Assembly (NCBI GenBank): GCA_021818425.1
Contig: JAKAEC010000010.1
Location: 1-40,573 of the forward strand
Reading direction: 5' to 3'
DNA from: Pseudomonadota bacterium
GTDB lineage: Bacteria > Pseudomonadota > Alphaproteobacteria > Acetobacterales > Acetobacteraceae
DNA: 40,573 nt
Positions 1 through 8,727 of the stretch are shown in pieces; the stretch's first letter is position 1, and every line of letters starts with the position of its first letter. The position numbers and the translations under genes are program-made. Below the pieces are notes generated by a model. It saw nothing but the letters and a program-made list of their open reading frames with translations, made no database searches and had not been told where the DNA came from.

Positions 1-79
1 ATCGTGCCTTCTCAAACCATGCCCGTGCGGCATCCTCGTCGGGGAACATCCCGTTGAAGGCCCGCAGCGACAGGTTCAT
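1..79 (-). mobile_element. IS1595-family transposase, N-terminal 26 codons (cut by window edge)
   Basis: On the minus strand an ATG at 79-77 opens a frame that stays open to the left edge. It reads M-N-L-S-L-R-A-F-N-G-M and then FPDEDAARAWFEKAR. This is the characteristic start of IS1595-type (ISXO2-like) DDE transposases, whose N-terminus has a 'FPxExxARxWFExxRW' stretch just ahead of a zinc ribbon. Only 26 residues are visible, so I cannot tell whether the gene is intact. No terminal inverted repeat could be confirmed between 80 and 295. The family call is by recall of the motif. Confidence 0.6.
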
Positions 80-295
80 GATTTGTTCTGCATGTTGTGG
101 CCCGCTTAGTCAATTCGAGAGTTCCGCCGGAGCATATCAAGCAGACTGCGGTCAAGATTATTCATGAAGGCTACACAAAATATATTGATATTATCGGTAC
201 GATGACCTTGCGCACGATCGGTCCCGCGGAGGCTCAAGCGCCACACCGGAGCCGAGCGGGCGGCGCGTCCAAAGTTTGAAAATAGGATACGACAG
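80..295. other. Intergenic stretch with no supported gene
   Basis: About 216 bases lie between the transposase start and the cytochrome gene. Short open frames on both strands show no recognisable protein. The part at 160-200 is AT-rich and could hold the cytochrome promoter, but no convincing -35/-10 pair was found. Part of this may be the terminal sequence of the IS1595-type element. Confidence 0.4.
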
Positions 296-703
296 ATGAA
301 AGCATTGACCGTCATTTCCGTTAGTCTAACAGCGTCTTTAGCTGCCGGAATGGCGCATGCGTCCAGCCCCCCTACCCTCTATACGGTTGAGCAAGCCAGG
401 GCTGGCGCGAATACCTATGCTCAAAATTGCGCGATGTGCCACGGTGCCGATCTGAAAGGCGGCGTCGGTCCGGCGTTAGCGGGCCGTTCTTTTGTCGCCG
501 GCAGGGGTGCCACCATCGGCGGTGTTTTCGCCGCAGTGTCGCAGCAGATGCCTGCCACCGACCCTGGTGGTCTCAGCCACGCGCAGTATGAGGCCATCAT
601 GGCCTATATCCTGCAAAAGAACGGCTACCCAGCCGGCGCCACGCCAATCAATTATGACAAGGCAATGAAAGACGCCGTGCCGCTGGTTTTCCAGGGAAAA
701 TAA
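296..703 (+). CDS. Periplasmic class I c-type cytochrome, 135 aa
   Basis: This is a small secreted mono-haem cytochrome c. An N-terminal hydrophobic segment (about residues 5-20) ending A-H-A-S-S looks like a Sec signal peptide, with cleavage near residue 22. The haem-attachment motif is C45-A-M-C48-H49. The likely sixth haem ligand is M85 in the 'QQMPATDPGG' stretch, followed by a typical C-terminal helix (residues 94-111). The protein probably carries single electrons in the periplasm, for instance from a quinoprotein dehydrogenase, but no dehydrogenase gene is adjacent, so its partner is unknown. An AGGA lies 8 bases before the ATG at 296. The gene stands alone between two transposon remnants. 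Confidence 0.85.
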   Translation: MKALTVISVSLTASLAAGMAHASSPPTLYTVEQARAGANTYAQNCAMCHGADLKGGVGPALAGRSFVAGRGATIGGVFAAVSQQMPATDPGGLSHAQYEAIMAYILQKNGYPAGATPINYDKAMKDAVPLVFQGK

Positions 704-727
704 CTTTCCGAAGGTGTATTAGCTTTC

Positions 728-982
728 GTGGTCGATCTCGCGTCCTGGTTTCCTGGTGTTGAGGCAGGCTTCGCGCGCGGTACGCTCTATTCCGAGATGA
801 AGCGGTTGTCCCGGCGAGAAGTCGTCTGTGACTGCGGCAACCGGGCGGGCCACGACCGCAATGCGGCGGTGAACCATTGCAGGTTTCAGAGGTACGGAAA
901 AACGAGGCTACTCGTGGCCCTATGCTCGAGGAGGCCAGGGTCTCGACCCCTGCCGGTCGGTGAAGAAAGGTTGCCGACTTAA
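728..982 (+). pseudogene. Decayed 3' end of an IS200/IS605-type tnpB (OrfB)
   Basis: This frame reads 'VVDLASWFPG', 'GTLYSEM', 'REVVCDCGN', 'GHDRNAAVNH' in order. That succession matches the C-terminal region of TnpB proteins: 'V-D-R-W-F-P-S-S-K', then the first Cys pair, then 'CDCG', then 'DRDxNAAxN'. The first Cys pair of the zinc ribbon is gone, the 'DRD' is altered, and the N-terminal RuvC parts are absent, so this is a remnant of perhaps 60-80 codons. The nominal GTG start at 728 is only the end of the open frame and has no meaning as a start. The match is from memory of the family and is imperfect. Confidence 0.5.
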
Positions 983-1088
983 GCGGTCGCATGACAGCGA
1001 AAGTCAGCATTCCGAATAAAAGTGCGATGCCAATTTCCACGCTGCATCCCTAGGCTTCTGGCAGGTTTCACGATTCAGGTGTAGCCTA

Positions 1089-1128
1089 AGGCGGTACATG
1101 CGCCAGCTTCAAGCTAGGCGAACCGCCT
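1089..1128 (+). other. Strong imperfect hairpin upstream of gdhA
   Basis: AGGCGGT (1089-1095) pairs with ACCGCCT (1122-1128). Inside it CGCC (1101-1104) pairs with GGCG (1117-1120), and AGC (1105-1107) with GCT (1113-1115), leaving a TTCAA loop. There is no T-run after it, so it is not a classical intrinsic terminator. It sits 43 bases before the GTG of gdhA. It could be a leader structure of that gene or a terminal hairpin belonging to the upstream tnpB relic. The rest of 983-1171 holds only the gdhA ribosome-binding site (AGGAG, 1161-1165). Confidence 0.5.
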
Positions 1129-1171
1129 ACGCGCGCAGGAACCATGATGAAACCATTTATAGGAGACCATC

Positions 1172-2473
1172 GTGCCAGACGCACAACAGGCAATTTCCCG
1201 GCTTGGCAATTTGTCCTACGTCTCACCTTCGGTGGAGAGTCCCTGGGGCACTTACTTGGCGCAGGTGGACCGTGTTGTGCCGTATCTTGGTGAGCTGGCC
1301 CGCTGGGCCGAAACATTGCGCCGCCCTAAACGGGCGCTGATTGTGGATGTGCCGATTGCCCTGGATAACGGCGAGATCGCGCATTTCGAAGGCTACCGCG
1401 TGCAGCACAGCCTTTCGCGGGGACCCGGCAAGGGCGGCGTGCGCTACCACCCCAGCGTCACGATGGAAGAGGTGATGGCGCTAGCTGCCTGGATGACGGT
1501 GAAGAACGCAGCGGTGAATCTGCCTTTCGGTGGCGCCAAAGGCGGCATTCGTTTGGATCCGAAAGCGTTGTCATCACGAGAGCTGGAGCGTGTCACTCGC
1601 CGTTATACCAGCGAGATAGGGTTTATTATCGGCCCACAACAAGACATCCCAGCTCCGGATGTAAACACCAACGCCCAGATCATGGCTTGGATGATGGACA
1701 CTTATTCAAAGAATGTCGGGGTAACTACCACCGGTGTAGTCACTGGTAAGCCGGTCAGCCTCGGCGGCTCGCTGGGCCGTGTGAAGGCTACTGGGCGCGG
1801 CGTGTTCGTCACCGGAAGGGATGCCATGCACCGGCTGAAAATCCCCATGCCGGGGGCGCGCATAGCCATCCAGGGTTTTGGCAACGTCGGCGCCAACGCG
1901 GCCGAGCTATTCTCCATGGCGGGAGCTAAAATCGTCGCGGTGCAGGACCATGGCGGTAGCCTTTTTAACGCCCGAGGGCTGAATGTGCGCGCCCTCGCGG
2001 CGCACGTGCTTCAACATGGCAGTGTTGCGGGGTTTCCCGAGGCGGATGAGTTGGGACAGGAGGAGTTTTGGACCGTCGAGGCAGAAGTCGTCATCCCGGC
2101 GGCCCTTGAAGGCCAGATCAACGAGGTGCGGGCCAAACTCCTCAACGCCCAACTGGTGCTGGAGGCCGCGAATGGTCCTACTACCCCCGCAGCGGACGAC
2201 ATTCTGGCCGCGCGCAACATCGCTGTGCTGCCCGACGTGATCTGCAATGCGGGTGGTGTAATTGTCTCATATTTCGAATGGGTCCAGGATTTTTCTTCAT
2301 TTTTCTGGAGCGAAGACGAGATCAACCTGCGCCTGGACAAAATCATCACCGGCGCTCTTGACCATATCTGGGCAACCTCGACACGGCAACGGGTCAGCCT
2401 TCGCACCGGCGCCTTCGTTGTCGCCTGTGAACGTATTCTGGAGGCACGTAATCAGCGCGGATTGTATCCTTAA
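1172..2473 (+). CDS. gdhA: Glutamate dehydrogenase (Glu/Leu/Phe/Val family), 433 aa
   Basis: This enzyme interconverts glutamate with 2-oxoglutarate and ammonia, using NAD(P). The substrate domain shows '[11 protein letters not shown]' (84-94), a substrate-binding K111, the catalytic K123 in 'PFGGAKGGI', and D163 in 'PAPDVNT'. The nucleotide domain carries the Rossmann motif GFGNVG at 235-240, preceded by '[10 protein letters not shown]' and 'ATGRG'. Length fits the hexameric class of about 420-450 aa. The start is GTG at 1172, with AGGAG six bases before it. Upstream in-frame alternatives lack a ribosome-binding site. The gene appears to be transcribed alone and converges with the minus-strand transporter genes. 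Coenzyme preference cannot be decided by eye. Confidence 0.93.
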   Translation: MPDAQQAISRLGNLSYVSPSVESPWGTYLAQVDRVVPYLGELARWAETLRRPKRALIVDVPIALDNGEIAHFEGYRVQHSLSRGPGKGGVRYHPSVTMEEVMALAAWMTVKNAAVNLPFGGAKGGIRLDPKALSSRELERVTRRYTSEIGFIIGPQQDIPAPDVNTNAQIMAWMMDTYSKNVGVTTTGVVTGKPVSLGGSLGRVKATGRGVFVTGRDAMHRLKIPMPGARIAIQGFGNVGANAAELFSMAGAKIVAVQDHGGSLFNARGLNVRALAAHVLQHGSVAGFPEADELGQEEFWTVEAEVVIPAALEGQINEVRAKLLNAQLVLEAANGPTTPAADDILAARNIAVLPDVICNAGGVIVSYFEWVQDFSSFFWSEDEINLRLDKIITGALDHIWATSTRQRVSLRTGAFVVACERILEARNQRGLYP

Positions 2474-2578
2474 CAGGCTGGAACCTGACAAAATGCACTG
2501 ATATAAACAGAATTTTATGAATTAATCATAGAACACAGCCGTGCCCAGGGAGGCGGGTTCGACCAACTTAAGATCATC

Positions 2579-3322
2579 CTAACCATCCGGTGCCCAGTGC
2601 AGCAGCCGTTTTAGCAACACGTCCACAGCCACCCAGAGCAGGATCGTAAGCGCGGCAAGCAGCACCAGGGCCGCGAACATCAAATCTGTCTGCATCCTGG
2701 CGTTGGCGTTGAGCATTACATATCCAAGTCCCTGCGAAGCGCCAGCCCATTCGCCTAGAATGGCGCCGATAGGTGCTACGGCGGCGGCGATGCGCAGCCC
2801 AGCTCCGAATGCAGGGAGTGCTGCCATCAGCCTTACGCGAAGCAATACGGAAAGCCTTGTTGCTCCCATGGTATGGGCGAGATCCAGCCATCCGGGCTCT
2901 GTCCTACGCAGCCCGTCATAGAATGCGGCGGTGACTGGAAAGAAGATTACTAGGATCGCCATCAGCACTTTCGAGGCGAGGCCGAAGCCCAGCCACAGTA
3001 CGAGAAGCGGTGCTAACGCAAACACCGGTACCGCTTGGCTAAGCAGCAGCAACGGCAGAATCCAGCGCTGCAAGCCTCGCGAGAAAACCATAGCCAGGGC
3101 TAGCGCCGCCCCGAACAAGGTGCCGAATATCAGCCCCAGCACGATCTCGGTCAAAGTAGCCAGCATGTTCTGAAATAGGAATCCGGATTGCGCCGTAAGT
3201 GCCCGTGCCACTTCAGCTGGTCCCGGCAGCATGAAGTTTGGGATTCCAGCGAACCGTGCCACTATCCACCAGAGCACGAGCAGCCCAAGCAATGTTATCA
3301 CCGGACGCAGTGTGGCTCTCAT
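2579..3322 (-). CDS. ABC transporter permease, NitT/TauT/ThiX type, 247 aa
   Basis: This is an inner-membrane channel subunit with about six hydrophobic segments. The family pattern is clear: an N-terminal helix, then 'FMLPGPAEVARAL' (residues 30-42), and the cytoplasmic EAA-type loop around residues 148-170 ('HTMGATRLSVLLRVRLMAALP'), where the ATPase docks. Such permeases serve sulfonates, nitrate, or thiamine-pyrimidine precursors (SsuC, TauC, ThiX). The sequence alone does not settle the substrate. Its start overlaps the end of the ATPase gene by 4 bases, so the two are coupled. No periplasmic binding protein gene is present in the window, which is unusual for an importer of this class. 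Confidence 0.85.
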   Translation of the reverse strand: MRATLRPVITLLGLLVLWWIVARFAGIPNFMLPGPAEVARALTAQSGFLFQNMLATLTEIVLGLIFGTLFGAALALAMVFSRGLQRWILPLLLLSQAVPVFALAPLLVLWLGFGLASKVLMAILVIFFPVTAAFYDGLRRTEPGWLDLAHTMGATRLSVLLRVRLMAALPAFGAGLRIAAAVAPIGAILGEWAGASQGLGYVMLNANARMQTDLMFAALVLLAALTILLWVAVDVLLKRLLHWAPDG

Positions 3323-4068
3323 GTCGCACGGCCTTTGAGCAATGCTCGCATCAGCAGTCCCTGCGTGTGCAGCAGCTCTTCGTCATCAGGCGCGCGTGGC
3401 GGTGTACCAGGTACCGCGATTTCGCGTTCGAGCCGCGCCGGGCGCCCAGCCATGACGTAAAGTCTATGACCGAGACGGCAGGCTTCCAAGGGATCATGTG
3501 TGATGAGCAGCGTCGTGCGTCCGGCGAGTAGCGTTGCCGCTAGTTCCTGCATAGTGGCGCGGGTAATTGCATCCAGTGCCGAGAACGGCTCGTCCATCAA
3601 CACCACGGGGCGATTTTCGTAAAGAGTGCGAGCCAGAGCAACGCGTTGGCGCATGCCGCCGGAAAGCTCCTTCGGCAAAGCGCGTTCCCGCCCCTGCAGT
3701 CCCACCGCATTCAATAGCTCCTCTGCCCGCGCTTTATCTGGCTTTTCGCCGCGCAGCCTGCTGCCGATGGTCACATTTTCCAGCGCTCGCGCCCAGGGGT
3801 AGAGGAGGTCTTGCTGGCCCATCCAAGCAACGCGTCCGCGAAGTGGCACGCCGTCGCTGGCCTGCACGGTCCCCGCATCGGGTGCAGCCAATCCGGCGGC
3901 AATGCGCAAGAGACTAGTTTTGCCTACACCGCTGGCCCCCAGCAGCGCAGTGCACCGTCCCGCCTCAACGGTGAGATCCAGCCCTGCGAACAGGGGGTGG
4001 CCTTCATAGTGAAGTGTCAGTCCGCGCAGCTCGAGGCTAGGCGGCGCGGATCCCATTTTTGAATTCAT
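3319..4068 (-). CDS. ABC transporter ATP-binding protein, NitT/TauT/ThiZ type, 249 aa
   Basis: This cytoplasmic ATPase partners the adjacent permease. Visible motifs: Walker A GASGVGKT (44-51), Q-loop near Q85-Q86, signature LSGGMRQ (135-141), Walker B VVLMDE (155-160), D-loop SALD, and the switch histidine H191. The region after the Q-loop ('LLYPWARALENV', 'GSRLRG') resembles ATPases annotated as ThiZ, for hydroxymethylpyrimidine import. That is a resemblance from memory, and sulfonate or nitrate transport remains possible. The gene starts only 38 bases after the outer-membrane factor gene of the efflux pump, on the same strand, so it is probably cotranscribed with the pump. No TPP riboswitch is visible in that 38-base gap. 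Confidence 0.85.
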   Translation of the reverse strand: MNSKMGSAPPSLELRGLTLHYEGHPLFAGLDLTVEAGRCTALLGASGVGKTSLLRIAAGLAAPDAGTVQASDGVPLRGRVAWMGQQDLLYPWARALENVTIGSRLRGEKPDKARAEELLNAVGLQGRERALPKELSGGMRQRVALARTLYENRPVVLMDEPFSALDAITRATMQELAATLLAGRTTLLITHDPLEACRLGHRLYVMAGRPARLEREIAVPGTPPRAPDDEELLHTQGLLMRALLKGRAT

Positions 4069-4106
4069 CCTGACTTGGTATAGGCCCCGAATCGGGAATC
4101 AGCCAA

Positions 4107-5555
4107 TCATCCCGGTTTCGCGACCGTGGCCGTCGTTAGCGGGCCCGTGCCGTTTTCCTGCCACCCACCGCCCAGAGCCTTGTAGAGCGTGATTTCGTTC
4201 TGCTGCTGTGCCAGTAGCAGGCTAACAAAATACAGACGCGCGTTGAGCAGTGCGTTCTGAGCAGTCAGCACGTTCAGATAATTGTCGATTCCGGCGTTGA
4301 AGCTCATCGAGGCGAGATGGTAGTAGCGCTCATCGGCGTTTATCAGATCCTTCTCGGCTTTGAGTTGCGAGGCATAGGTCCGGCGGGCGTTCAGTGCGTC
4401 AGAAACGTCATGGAAAGCGGACTGGATGGCCTCTTCGTAATTTGCAATCTGAACCTTCTTTTCTACCTGTGCGATGTCTAAGTTGGCGGTATTGGCGCCG
4501 CCGGTGAAGATCGGCAGGGTAATTTGCGGTTCGAACATCCATGCCGATTGCCCGGCCGAGAAAAGAGAGTTAAGCGCATCGCTCGCTTGGCCGCCGTTCG
4601 CGGTGAGGCTGATGTTCGGAAAGAAAGCCGCCCGCGCCGCGCCGATATTGGCGTTCGCCGCCAGCAATTCATGCTCTGCGGCACGGATGTCTGGCCGTCG
4701 GATAAGCAGGTCAGACGGCAGCCCGGCGGGTACTTCGGGCAGAGGGGGTTCGTCCGAAAGTTTTCTCACCTTTTGCATCTGCTGTATCAGCTCGGGCGGG
4801 ATTGGGGCGCCGGCAAGCAGCACCAACTCATCCATGTCTTGTGCTACTTGGCGCTGATACTGGCCAATATCGGTGGCGGCAGTGTCATAGGCGGTTTCCG
4901 CCTGGGCAACGGCAATGGCCGTGGTGGTGCCATGACTTAGCTCAAGCTGGGTGAGCTGGAGGGATTTCTGGTCGGCTTTCGCTGTATCCTGTGCAATCCG
5001 AAGCGATTCCCGGTCTGCCAACCAAGCGTAATATTCGGACGCAACCTGTGCAACGAGTGAGAGTTTAGCGCTCACCGCTGTGTCCACGTCGCTGAGATAG
5101 GTTTGGTGCGCGGCGTCAGCCTCGGAGCGGACCTTCCCAAACAAATCTAATTCCCAAGAGACAGTTTCAGCACCCAGGCTATATTCGTGGGAGGTGAGCG
5201 CTTGCCCCGACGAACTAAGATTCGCCGCTGTATGTACCACATTTTGATAGGCATTGCCCTCGATGGATGGAAACAGGCCGGCACGATCAACCCGATACTG
5301 CGCCTGAGCCTCCTCCACGGTCAGCGTTGTCATACGCAGATTGCGGTTATTGGCCAGAGAGAGAGAGATCAGCTGTTGCAAGGCCGGGTCAGAAAAAAAT
5401 TGCTTCCAACCGATATCCGCCGCCGCCGTACCGGAGCCACCCGCCACTGGATAATGGTTCGCGACCGGCAGAGCTGGGCGGTGATAGGCCGGGATGAAGC
5501 TGCAGCCTGAGAGCAGTCCGAGCACAAGGGCGCCTGTGCCCTTCACATTACGCAT
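4107..5555 (-). CDS. RND efflux outer-membrane lipoprotein, NodT/OprM family, 482 aa
   Basis: This is the trimeric outer-membrane channel of a tripartite efflux pump. A short signal peptide ends in the lipobox L-L-S-G-C, with C18 as the lipidated residue. 'YHRPALPVANHYP' follows, a typical NodT start. The body contains the two tandem repeats of this fold: long helices such as 'TTLTVEEAQAQYRVDRAGLFPSI' (first half) and 'AEHELLAANANIGAARAAFFPNI' (second half). Repeated 'FPxI' elements mark the beta strands. Its start overlaps the end of the inner-membrane pump gene by 8 bases, showing translational coupling. Length matches the family (450-500 aa). Confidence 0.93.
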   Translation of the reverse strand: MRNVKGTGALVLGLLSGCSFIPAYHRPALPVANHYPVAGGSGTAAADIGWKQFFSDPALQQLISLSLANNRNLRMTTLTVEEAQAQYRVDRAGLFPSIEGNAYQNVVHTAANLSSSGQALTSHEYSLGAETVSWELDLFGKVRSEADAAHQTYLSDVDTAVSAKLSLVAQVASEYYAWLADRESLRIAQDTAKADQKSLQLTQLELSHGTTTAIAVAQAETAYDTAATDIGQYQRQVAQDMDELVLLAGAPIPPELIQQMQKVRKLSDEPPLPEVPAGLPSDLLIRRPDIRAAEHELLAANANIGAARAAFFPNISLTANGGQASDALNSLFSAGQSAWMFEPQITLPIFTGGANTANLDIAQVEKKVQIANYEEAIQSAFHDVSDALNARRTYASQLKAEKDLINADERYYHLASMSFNAGIDNYLNVLTAQNALLNARLYFVSLLLAQQQNEITLYKALGGGWQENGTGPLTTATVAKPG

Positions 5556-8500
5556 GGCCGCCTGCCCCTTGGTTGGTAGCCCCTTCTTCCGCTTCGCGGA
5601 TCTCCCTCCGGCGTTTTACTTTTGTAAAACTCAGTACACTCACAAAAAATATCGGCACGAAGAAGATAGCAAGGACAGTGGCGGTAATCATGCCGCCCAC
5701 CACTGCTGTGCCGATGGCCATGCGCGCGCCGGCGCCGGCGCCGGTGGCGATGGCCAGCGGGAAGGTGCCGAACACGAAGGCGATCGACGTCATCAGGATT
5801 GGTCGCAAACGCTCATGAGCAGCATGCAGTGCCGCATCCATCAGGCTCTCGCCTTGTTCATAGAAGTTGCGAGCGAATTCCACGATCAGGATGGCATTCT
5901 TTACCGCAAGACCCATCGTGGTGAGCAGACCGATCTGGAAGTAGACATCGTTCGAGATGCCACGCAGCAGATTTGCCACCACCGCGCCGATAATGCCCAG
6001 TGGCACTACCAGCATCACCGCCGCCGGTATCGACCAGCTTTCATAAAGTGCGGCCAGGCAGAGTAGAATGAAAACTACGGAAATCGTATAAAGCGCGCCT
6101 GTCTGTGACCCGGCTTTAACCTGCTCGTAGGAGAGGCCCGTCCATTGCATCGTCACGCCCTTAGGCAACTTCGCGGCAAGTTTTTCTACCTCTGCCATCG
6201 CCTTGCCACTGCTCACTCCTGCCGCGGGCTGGCCCTGAATTTCATAGGCCGCATCCCCGTTATAGATTTCGACGGACTGAGGCGCGACGCTCCAGCTTCC
6301 TGAGGTGAAGGCACTGAACGGCACCATCCCGCCGGTGGCGTTGCGGACATACCATTTGTTCAGATCGCTCGGCTGCATACGAGCATTAGCCTGGCCTTGG
6401 ATATAGACATCCTTCACGCGGCCGTTGCGCAGGAACTGATCTACGTATTCCGAGGCAAAGGCGCCTTGGATGGTGGTGTTGATATCGCTCATCGATAAGC
6501 CGAGGGCCATCGCCTTCTCTCGGTCGACGGTAAGATCATACTCCGGCGCGGGCGCAAGCCCGTTCGGGCGTACCGCGGCCAGCAACGGGTCTTTTGCGGC
6601 GAGGCTAAGGAACTTGTTGCGCGCGGCATAGAACTGCGCTGCCGGGATATTGCCGGAATTCATCAATTCCATATCGAACCCAGTAGCGTTGCCCAATTCC
6701 AGAACCGGGGGTGGCTGCAGTACGAAAACCCTTCCAGCGGGGTTGCCGGCAAAATGCGCCATCACGCGCCTGGCAATCGCGGCGACATTCTGCGATGCCT
6801 TTGGTCGGTCCGCCCAAGGTTTCATCAGCATCACGATAAAGCCTTGGCTCTGCGCCTTGCCTGCGAAGCTGAACCCGGTGACTGTGAAGATGGATTTCAC
6901 GTTCTTGGACTCGGTCTTCTGGACATATTTGCGCACCTGCGCATTCAAAGCTGCGGTCTGTTCGGCAGTTGAGCCGGTGGGCAGCGTCACCTGTCCAAGT
7001 AACAGGCCCTGGTCCTCGGCAGGAAGAAAACCCGTAGGCAGACGGGTAAACAGAAACACGGTGAGGATAGTGATGCACACGAACCCCACCATGGTCATGC
7101 GCCGGTGCCGGGTCATTTTGCGCACGCCGGATAGATAGCCGTTGCGGGTGCGGTTGAAACGCCGGTTGAACCAGCCAAAAAAACCGGTGGTTCCAGCACC
7201 TTCCTTCGGTGGCCGCAGCAACGAGCCGCAGAGCGCCGGGGTGAAAATCAGCGCTGTGAGGATGGACAGAACCATGGCCGAGACGATGGTGACGGAGAAT
7301 TGTCGATAGATCACGCCGGTAGAACCGCCGAAGAAGGCCATCGGCAGAAAAACGGCCGCCAGTACCAGCGCAATGCCAACCAATGCGCCGGAAATCTCAT
7401 CCATGGATTGGCGTGCGGCCTCTTTGGGCCGCAGTCCGCGTTCGTGCATCAGGCGGTCGACGTTTTCGACCACGACGATGGCGTCGTCCACCAGCAAACC
7501 GACGGCCAACACCATGGCCAGCATGGTGAGCGTGTTGATTGAGTAGCCAAGGGCAGCCAGCACGCCGAAGGAGCCAAGCAGCACAATCGGCACGGCGATG
7601 GTAGGCACCAGCGTGGCGCGAAGATTCTGCAGGAACAGCAGCATGACCAAGAACACCAGCACGATGGCTTCGATCAGGGTTTGCACCACCTCTCTCAAAG
7701 ACAGCACGATGTATGGCTGGGTATCGTAAGGATAGACGAGCTTCAGCCCCGGCGGAAGATCGCGCGTAAGCACCGCCAGCTTCGCCTTAACGGCCTTTTC
7801 AGTGCTGAGCTGGTTGGCGCCAGGGCTCAGTTGCAGTCCCATGGCTGCGGCCGGCATGCCGTTATAAAGGGCGTTGATCGAGTAGCTTTGCGGTCCAAGC
7901 TCGACCTTGGCGACGTCGCCAAGGCGCACCTGCGCGCCGCTGGCTTCTACCTTCAGAAGAATATTACGGAACTGGTTTGGGTTCGAAAATTCGCTGGGGC
8001 CGTTGATCAGGGCGTCAAGGCGTTGCCCCGGCACGGCGGGAAGGCCGCCCAACTCGCCAGAGGCAACCTGGACATTCTGTGCCCGAATGGCGTTTACTAC
8101 ATCGGCTACCGTTAGACCGTACTGATAGAGAGCGTTCGGATTGAGCCAGATACGCATCGCATATTCCGAGCCGAACAGCGTGTAGCTACCCACGCCTGGC
8201 ACGCGGGTGATCGGGTCTTCAATGTTGGAGGCGATGTAATCCGCGATATCCGACCGGGTCATCGTGCCGTTGGTGGAGACCAGTGAGAAGAACAGCATGT
8301 AGTTCTTCTCAGATTTTTGGACCTGGATGCCGGACTGGGTCACCTCGCTTGGTAGATTCGATTCCGCGAGGCTGAGCTTGTTCTGGACCTGCACCTGGGC
8401 GATGTTCGGATTGGTGCCTTGCTTGAAGGTCAATATAATCTGCATCGTGCCGTTCGATTCGGCGGTGGAATCGATGTATTCGAGTCCGTCGAGATCGGAC

Positions 8501-8706
8501 ATTTCCTGCAGGATCGGCCGAATGACGGTGTTTGCCACCGTCTGGGCATTGGCGCCGGGATAGGTTGCGGAGATCGAGACCGCTGGCGGGGCGATTTCTG
8601 GATATTGCGCGACCGGAAGTTGAGAGACCTCGATGGCGCCAGCGAGCATTAGCACCAACGCCAGCACCCAGGCGAAAATTGGCCGGTCAATAAAGAAACG
8701 TGACAT
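5548..8706 (-). CDS. RND (HAE1 family) multidrug efflux pump, AcrB-like, 1052 aa
   Basis: This is the proton-driven inner-membrane pump of the tripartite system, full length for AcrB/MexB homologues (about 1040-1050 aa). It opens with 'MSRFFIDRPIFAWVLALVLM', the standard first transmembrane helix. The proton-relay aspartates are D407 and D408 in 'GLLVDDAIVVVEN', and the matching lysine lies in 'TTMGLAVKNAILIVEFA' near residue 940. Two large periplasmic loops separate the membrane segments, as expected. The substrate range cannot be read from sequence. Hydrophobic drugs, solvents or acids are typical. The gene lies 21 bases after the membrane fusion protein gene and overlaps the outer-membrane factor gene. 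Confidence 0.96.
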   Translation of the reverse strand: MSRFFIDRPIFAWVLALVLMLAGAIEVSQLPVAQYPEIAPPAVSISATYPGANAQTVANTVIRPILQEMSDLDGLEYIDSTAESNGTMQIILTFKQGTNPNIAQVQVQNKLSLAESNLPSEVTQSGIQVQKSEKNYMLFFSLVSTNGTMTRSDIADYIASNIEDPITRVPGVGSYTLFGSEYAMRIWLNPNALYQYGLTVADVVNAIRAQNVQVASGELGGLPAVPGQRLDALINGPSEFSNPNQFRNILLKVEASGAQVRLGDVAKVELGPQSYSINALYNGMPAAAMGLQLSPGANQLSTEKAVKAKLAVLTRDLPPGLKLVYPYDTQPYIVLSLREVVQTLIEAIVLVFLVMLLFLQNLRATLVPTIAVPIVLLGSFGVLAALGYSINTLTMLAMVLAVGLLVDDAIVVVENVDRLMHERGLRPKEAARQSMDEISGALVGIALVLAAVFLPMAFFGGSTGVIYRQFSVTIVSAMVLSILTALIFTPALCGSLLRPPKEGAGTTGFFGWFNRRFNRTRNGYLSGVRKMTRHRRMTMVGFVCITILTVFLFTRLPTGFLPAEDQGLLLGQVTLPTGSTAEQTAALNAQVRKYVQKTESKNVKSIFTVTGFSFAGKAQSQGFIVMLMKPWADRPKASQNVAAIARRVMAHFAGNPAGRVFVLQPPPVLELGNATGFDMELMNSGNIPAAQFYAARNKFLSLAAKDPLLAAVRPNGLAPAPEYDLTVDREKAMALGLSMSDINTTIQGAFASEYVDQFLRNGRVKDVYIQGQANARMQPSDLNKWYVRNATGGMVPFSAFTSGSWSVAPQSVEIYNGDAAYEIQGQPAAGVSSGKAMAEVEKLAAKLPKGVTMQWTGLSYEQVKAGSQTGALYTISVVFILLCLAALYESWSIPAAVMLVVPLGIIGAVVANLLRGISNDVYFQIGLLTTMGLAVKNAILIVEFARNFYEQGESLMDAALHAAHERLRPILMTSIAFVFGTFPLAIATGAGAGARMAIGTAVVGGMITATVLAIFFVPIFFVSVLSFTKVKRRREIREAEEGATNQGAGGHA

Positions 8707-8727
8707 TTGAGGTCTTGGGCTCCAGGC

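Noticed and set aside
97-279. 60-codon open frame before the cytochrome gene
   Set aside because: No ribosome-binding site or known motif; probably chance.
648-1040. 130-codon minus-strand frame overlapping cytochrome and tnpB relic
   Set aside because: It is antisense to better-supported features, Arg/Pro/Ser-rich as expected for a shadow frame in GC-rich DNA.
4069-4106. Possible thiamine (TPP) riboswitch ahead of the ThiZ-like ATPase gene
   Set aside because: The gap is only 38 bases, too short for a TPP aptamer, and no thi-box sequence is seen.
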